Source: Hippopus hippopus (taxonomy: Eukaryota > Mollusca > Bivalvia > Cardiida > Cardiidae). Taken from it: 64,000 nt of DNA. Under the pieces are notes generated by a model, which searched no databases, was not told the DNA's origin, and saw nothing but the letters and a program-made list of their open reading frames with translations. The stretch's first letter is position 1. Every line of letters starts with the position of its first letter. The stretch spans positions 9,680,252 through 9,744,251 of the forward strand of contig OX328097.1 in assembly GCA_946811185.2 (NCBI GenBank), in the 5' to 3' direction. A program made the position numbers and the translations under genes. Positions 58,677-64,000 of the stretch are shown here, in pieces.

Positions 58677-58972
58677 ACTCTTTCACAGCTGAATAAATAA
58701 ACAAATTGCAATTTCTCAATGGCTACCATTACAGTTCAGCTACAAGATCAAGAGACAGTTCGTTCATAATCTGTAGACAAAAAGAGTGGACGGTGTAGAT
58801 CATAGATCAGACTGCACGTTCTGTGCAGTCTGATCTTGATCTACACTGTCCACGAAAGATTCTGGTGTCAAGTATAGGTCATAGATCAGACTGCACGTTC
58901 TATGCAGTCTGATCTTGATCTACACTCTCCACAAAAAGATTCTGGTGTCATCTATGGCATGGAAAGAGGTAA
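58677..58972. repeat. MITE family B with duplicated core
   Basis: ATTAACTCTTTCACAGCTG to GGAAAGAGGTAAC. Two complete core palindromes follow each other (about 58786-58852 and 58873-58930), separated by GAAAGATTCTGGTGTCAAGT and repeated GATTCTGGTGTCA. Confidence 0.75.
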
Positions 58973-59876
58973 CCAAACCTTCAAAGCCGTCCATGGCGCC
59001 AATTTGCACTAAGCATCATTGTTCTATCGGCATAACCATTGAGTAACGGGAGGAGGTCTAGCCGTGGTCAGCGATGCTTATTAAGTTAACACGAGAGCCT
59101 GAACAAAGAGAAAACCTAATTATCCTTTGTGTACATAGCCGCAGACGTCAACAAGCTTAAGACCATTTGATATATCGTCTGCCACCCTTCGGTAATGTCC
59201 GATACCAGGATGACGTCACGGTTCTCTATACCGTCGCTATAGGGGGCTATTCAGATTTTTTTCATAATCTATACTAACTTCAAAACGATGACAGCTGGCA
59301 AACCATCAATATACAAAAAAAAAATATAAGAAAAATATTTTTCAGTGGTATTTCCATATTGAACGACGTAGCCTCTTTCAATGTGTTTTAATATTTCGCG
59401 CCAGAAATTTGCAAAGGTTAGTGGGAATGTCACGTGATCAAAAACGCACGTCGATTATGTGAGATCGTATTCAACGAAGTACGATGATGTCATATGTGAT
59501 CTCGTAAACGTAGCTTCTAGTTGCAAAGCGACCAATTCATTATTTTAAGGCCGCAGTTGCAACTTTTTAGCTGCCTGTAACCGTCCAGTTTCTTTACGTT
59601 GGTAGAGAAAAGTATATTTTCATTAATATTCTACAGTGTTTAAATGATAAAAGGTTAATTCGTATTAAAAAAAAAAGAACGAAACAAAAAAGGTCCCTTT
59701 TAACTTTCAGCAGACAACTCTTGCTTTTCAACGATGTCCTTCAACGTGTTTGTCTAATACCAGAATTTTATTGGTTACATCAAAGTGATACTTTTAATGT
59801 AGATTACCAATCCTGTATGATACCCAAACAGCCGCGAAGAAAACGCTCTGTAACGATAGACCTCTCAGTCGTATCA
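58973..59876. other. Gene-free host DNA
   Basis: No gene is supported. A small open frame (59721-59993) runs into a MITE and is not called. Confidence 0.55.
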
Positions 59877-60146
59877 TATATGGCTTGCAACACACGAAAA
59901 GGGGCAATCGGACATTTGCGTAAAGTGTCGTCTCGGATCAGCCTGCGCAGTCCGCGCAGGCTAATCCGAGACGGCACTTTACGACTACATTAGATTTTGT
60001 TCTTCAGTAGATTTGCGCAAAACAGAAAATTACATAAAAACGGAAAGTGTCGTTTCGGATTAGCCTGCGCGGAGTGCGCAGGCTGATCCGAGACGACACT
60101 TTACGCAAATGTCCGAATGCCCCTTTTCGCGTGTTGCAAGCCATAT
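59877..60146. repeat. MITE family D copy
   Basis: Outer arms ATATGGCTTGCAACACACG and CGTGTTGCAAGCCATAT with two inner palindromes at about 59930-59980 and 60050-60100. A TA dinucleotide flanks it. Confidence 0.88.
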
Positions 60147-60237
60147 AGCGAATAGCATACAATGTCCAATTTCTAACAGATATAGAAGAATTTGTGCAAA
60201 GTTTCAGTTTTGTAAAAAAACCGGAATCATTCATGCT

Positions 60238-60446
60238 TTAACCGTCTATCAAACAATAAAATTTTTGACTCTTCGTTATTTTTAGAACTTTCGAACGACA
60301 AATTAAATGCATCTCAAATGATTTGATTTGTAGTTGACAGGGTAGAAAACATTGTGGGAAAGGGAGAAAATTGGTTTCCTACAATGTTTTCAAATGCCAT
60401 CTTCCTAAGATTCGTTAAATTACGAGATTGTTGGGTAAAAGGTTAA
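60238..60446. repeat. MITE family A, core-deleted copy
   Basis: TTTAACCGTCTATCAAACAA to GTTGGGTAAAAGGTTAA. The hairpin (60344-60390) has lost its centre. Confidence 0.72.
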
Positions 60447-61590
60447 AAAAAAAAAGAAGCATCTTATACATTGAGAAACGAAACTTTGAACAATAGTAAC
60501 AGAAGAAAACCATTCCTATACCGTAGTGAAGAATGCTGTATTATTTTCGAACAACGACCTGTGGCGAACGGGATTCCTTGGCTTATGCCGCGTTTAAATG
60601 TAGTTTTCCTTACAAAAAAGACTTACTTTGCATTTTCAGGACACTAAAGGACAGAAAAATGTTTTTACAAGAATTAATCTTAATTTTAGTTCTCAGCTGT
60701 TTGTTTCAATTATTCCATGTCCTTTATCTACAACGATATTTAGCCGGCATTTGCAACTTAAAGGTTAAACTTTTCAAAATTCATCCCTGGACGAAAAACG
60801 ACTCTTATAATATTCAATAGTCAGCCATTTCAGCCGTTTTTACACTGATTAATGACAGGATCGTTTTCTGATTTTCTATTCAGTATATCATCGATATATC
60901 GTGTGTTTTTTCCTTGCTGACTTTTAACAATGATGCTACAGCGGTCTAGGACTGCTGTAGCAATCGCCTCCTCGGAATTATGCAAATTATTTGGGATTGT
61001 ACATACACACATCCGATTCCTGCTTTACCCAAAGGTATGATCTGGCGTATAAAATTGTGCAAATATTTACTCAAAATCGTAGTTATTCTGTTTGATGAAA
61101 CTTGTTTTCAGACTCGATGCTTGCTTGCCTAAACTTAGTACCTATATTTTTGTGCGTACGCAGTTTAGTGAAAGGTTTAGCTCACGATAATATGGAAATA
61201 ATTTTAACCGTTACAGAGAGTTTAATATACTGCAAAGAAATTGGTCGTGATCTGATTGGATAATATGCCCCGAACATATATATCATGTACACTGGCAAAA
61301 CCAACGTAAAAGCAGTTTCCCTTTCGAGAGCCCCGTAAACATGACTACACTTTCAACACAACATCCAAAATGGTGGCGTCGATCAAGATTAACATCAAGA
61401 TTAATCACCAAACTGCACGTTTTACCAAGGTTTCAGTGACATCAGTTCTCAGTGACGTCAGTTTTCATTGAATCGGGGCACTCAGAAGGGAAATTCTACT
61501 TCGTCAGCGTACTCAATTTTTGAAACCAAAACCCAGGTAAATTTCGCTTAACACACGTTGGAATGGTAAAACTTTGCAGTATAATAAATT
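60447..61590. other. Gene-free host DNA
   Basis: No gene or repeat family is recognised. A 95-codon frame at 60533-60820 has a hydrophobic stretch but no domain and no support. Confidence 0.5.
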
Positions 61591-61591
61591 C

Positions 61592-61735
61592 GTTGTACGG
61601 TCAGGTGGCAGGGGAATTGGAAATTTGTTCACGGCTGTGGTGAATAATGTCGCCACCTCGCCTTCGACTCGGGGCGACATGATTTACCACAGCCGTGAAC
61701 AAGTTTTAAAGTCCCCTGCCACCTGACCGTACAAC
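61592..61735. mobile_element. 144-bp foldback MITE
   Basis: The arms GTTGTACGGTCAGGTGGCAG and their inverse at the other end (CTGCCACCTGACCGTACAAC) are joined by GTTCACGGCTGTGGT/ACCACAGCCGTGAAC and a short ACCTCGCCTTCGACTCGG loop. It is a single copy here. Confidence 0.82.
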
Positions 61736-62129
61736 TAATAATGTATCCCTCGATATTAGGTATAAAAATGCCTGGGAGACAGTAGTACAGGAGTAAAGAA
61801 CCAACCCCAGCGTTCTGAGATTATGCCCCGTTCAGACCTGGGTTACGAACTACGATCCCTCGTCCATTATATGCAGGCATGCAGTAAAGGATTGGCAGTT
61901 TGATTGCCCGGTTTATTTGTTGCATCCAGAGCTCTGGCATGACTTCTTCGTCATATGTGTTCACTTACTCTCTTGAGCTGTGCATTTGTTGCCGCTAACG
62001 GACGTAAGGTCGGGAGGAGCTTTTTGGAATTACCCATTGTCTTGTCACAAATACAAGCTCAAAAAAAAAAAAGACCAGTTATTGAAGTAATTAGAATAAT
62101 CGTAGAAATCTGTTTCAGAGTCGACCTAG

Positions 62130-62632
62130 ACCTTTGTGCTTTTACTTTTTACGAGACAGCAAAATTTCAGACTGGTCCATACTGAAAACATAAATGAGCC
62201 ATGCTCTGTGAAAAGGGGGCTTAATACATCTTCGAAAAGTATCGACCCAGGTCAGCCTGCGCAGTCCGCGCAGGCTGACCTGGGCCGAAACTGATCGCTA
62301 TCGGTCAATTTTCTGTATGTCAAAAGACCAGTCTATCTCATGATATAGTCGGTTGTTTAAAAAACTGGCTCTTATGGATCCATAATTATGTAATGACTTG
62401 CCTGGTATTTTCTGTCACGGAGATGCATTAAGCCCCCTTTTGCCAGAGCATAGCTCATTTGCAAACGACAGACAAGAATCGGCCAAAATGGTGCGATTTG
62501 TCTGTAAACGAGTAGAAAACATTGTGAAAATGCTGAAACCAACCAACATTTTTTTTTTTCCACAATGTTTTCAAAGCATCTCTGTCCGTGATCGTTTTAA
62601 CACGGGGTTATCTGCTAAAACGTTAAACTAAA
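62130..62632. repeat. MITE family A split by a family C insertion
   Basis: CTTTTTACGAGACAGCAAAA and GACTGGTCCATACTGAAAAC (left part to 62190), then TTTGCAAACGACAGACAAG, a decayed hairpin at 62513-62572 and ATCTGCTAAAACGTTAAAC (right part). Confidence 0.75.
62194..62459 (+). mobile_element. MITE family C, full-length copy nested in family A
   Basis: Starts TGAGCCATGCTCTGTGAAAA and ends CAGAGCATAGCTCA, with a perfect GC-rich palindrome at 62247-62285. It interrupts the AAAGCATTTGCAGACGAC box of a family A copy, so the C family was mobile after the A family spread. Confidence 0.83.
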
Positions 62633-63477
62633 TCGGAAATTACTACGTCGAATTAGGCTAGGATTGAAAATGCTTTCGAAGAAACATGCTACGACGAAAT
62701 TACACGGGATGAAATGCTACGCGAGCAATGTTGATTTTTCGGAATCTTTCATACGTTTATTCTTTACAAGACGATCGTTCTTTTTGACTGTGAGGCCTTT
62801 AAAATCATTTTATCAGAAGTAGAAAATTCGTTATTCCACCTGTCACATTCTTTTTTTTTAACTTTTCAAACACAGTCTCGTGATTTTAGCAAAATTTTGT
62901 GGAAAAAGGATCTGTAAAAAGTATGTCTCTGTGAAGGTAAGAATTAACCACAATTTCCAGGAATGAATATCACCCTTTGACACTAATGTTTACAATGTTC
63001 CCGACCATTCCGAATAAACATCAGATGCCCATATTTGGTTATATTGATCTTTTATGACAGTCTAAATGTATCGAATTTGAATTGCTTGGCAAATATGCAC
63101 TTCCGCTGTTTGCCAGTTGTAGTACAGAGGTATCAAGGTAACTAGCCAATAGCTCTGGAATGTTGGAATCAGTACCATTGTCATATCGACGACGAATTTC
63201 GCTGTCATCTTAGTTTTGGGGCATTTTACTTCTGCAGGTGGCGTGTAGCGCCAAGAGGCTATTTTTCAACAAGCAATTTCTCCTTTCTCCACATCGTTTT
63301 CACATGTATCAATGTTTTAATCTTTCATCCCGTAGCTGTATCAGGGTATCATGGTAACTTGGTTACACCAAAGGCACGTTGCCGTCTATACCATCCATAC
63401 ACAATGGTTCCCGCTGTTATTTTAGCTAACTCTTTATTCCCTGACGACAGAGTTTTGCGTCTTGCAGCTTGCCACTT
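62633..63477. other. Gene-free host DNA with decayed hairpin fragments
   Basis: Only fragments of the CAATTTCTCCTTT hairpin variant are seen near 63270. No gene is supported. Confidence 0.5.
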
Positions 63478-63545
63478 TTGAAACATTGCTGCAAAAGGAG
63501 AAATTGCTCATAAGGGGCAATTTCTCCTTTTGCAACAATGATTTC
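63478..63545. repeat. Hairpin variant of family A
   Basis: The GAAACATTGCTGCAAAAGGA and TCCTTTTGCAACAATGATTTC arms, with inner GAAATTGCTCA/GGGCAATTTC. Same subfamily as 15136-15202. Another half copy is at 63672-63712. Confidence 0.72.
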
Positions 63546-63719
63546 ACATGTATTCCTTTGCGAATGTGGCTAACCTCATTCTGTTTGTATTATAGGGGAA
63601 CATTGGTAACTGGCCAGTACTCCTGGGATGTCAATATCATTGCCATTTACAGACGATGGCTTCTGTTAACTCTTTTTAAAACATTGTGACAAAAGGAGGA
63701 ATTGCCACGATCTTTTCAC

Positions 63720-63815
63720 ATGAGCCATGTTCTGTGAAATGGGGGTTTTATGCATCTGCAAAAAGTATCGACCCAGGTCAGCCTGCGCAGTCAGCCCAGC
63801 CTGATCTTGGATAGG
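63720..63815 (+). repeat. MITE family C fragment
   Basis: GAGCCATGTTCTGTGAAATG, then AAAAAGTATCGACCCAGGTC, CAGCCTGCGCAG and a broken right palindrome arm. Confidence 0.68.
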
Positions 63816-64000
63816 TACAGAGCCCAATATTTCCTGATATATGCGGGCTGATACAGCCTTGATTCTTCTTGAAGCACCAGATATGCCAGATATGAACGAA
63901 AGGAATCTTTAGTATTCGTAAGTGTAATTTTCTGTTGGAAAAAAAAGGCCCCATAGCAATTAAGACTTTCTTGTCCGTTTAAATGGCGAGTTAAGGTAGA

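Noticed and set aside
60004..60234. Minus-strand frame of 76 codons
   Set aside because: Encoded by MITE D; similar frames arise at 26318-26524 from another copy of the same repeat.
2866..63545. CRISPR-like array from the many palindromic repeats
   Set aside because: Copies are dispersed, have MITE-type ends and irregular spacing, and the DNA is eukaryotic.

Overview
The window looks like gene-poor animal nuclear DNA. There are no operons, no recognisable host protein-coding exons, and a very dense load of DNA transposons, MITEs (short non-autonomous DNA transposons), tRNA-derived SINEs and palindromic repeats, plus two nuclear-type tRNA-His genes. The repeat style suggests a bivalve mollusc, which is an impression rather than an identification. 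Several open frames begin at TTG or GTG, so starts were re-chosen at ATG wherever the sequence allowed.

The main object is a complete Polinton/Maverick (adintovirus-like) element at 41744-58626 (16,883 bp). It starts with AG, ends with CT, has about 221/229-bp terminal inverted repeats that differ by one 8-bp repeat unit and one visible mismatch, and is flanked by a perfect 6-bp target duplication (TATGTG). It carries a protein-primed family B DNA polymerase, a DDE integrase with a chromodomain, an adenain-type protease, an FtsK/HerA-type packaging ATPase, a double-jelly-roll major capsid protein and a penton-like minor capsid protein, so it has the gene set of a virus as well as a transposon. 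Accessory genes include a phage-tail-fibre-like repeat protein, a phospholipase A2-like ORF joined to the integrase frame at an A11 tract, a dUTPase-like protein lacking clear catalytic motifs, a RING-finger gene, a two-helix membrane protein, a zinc-ribbon protein and several microproteins. Only two breaks are visible, both in A homopolymers (A11 at 46005-46015, A8 at 50882-50889), so the copy is young and nearly intact.

The left flank (1-41737) is repeat-built host DNA. It holds a Tc1-like DD35E element (551-2078), two identical tRNA-His genes in a duplicated cassette (8348-8419 and 18516-18587), a 5'-truncated LINE (about 21250-23612), a mariner DD34D element with two adjacent stops (26594-27932), several SINE families and at least six families of palindromic MITEs. 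Families A and B both end in TTAACCCTT and often abut while sharing one TTAA, which points to TTAA-targeting (piggyBac-like) MITEs. Other notable insertions are a 72-bp perfect palindrome with a 7-9 bp duplication inside a SINE, a 415-421-bp element with 9-bp duplications at two loci, and a MITE with TTA duplications nested in a SINE. The right flank (58633-64000) continues the same landscape.

Within the Polinton, an early or replication-type gene (polymerase) and outward-facing terminal genes of unknown or host-interaction type sit at the edges. The morphogenesis genes form a leftward cluster (fibre, protease, integrase/PLA2, zinc ribbon) and a rightward cluster (ATPase, penton, small virion proteins, capsid), diverging from a 39-bp AT-rich spacer. 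Most genes start directly after an A-rich TATAAAA-like box, and three genes share a longer conserved upstream block.
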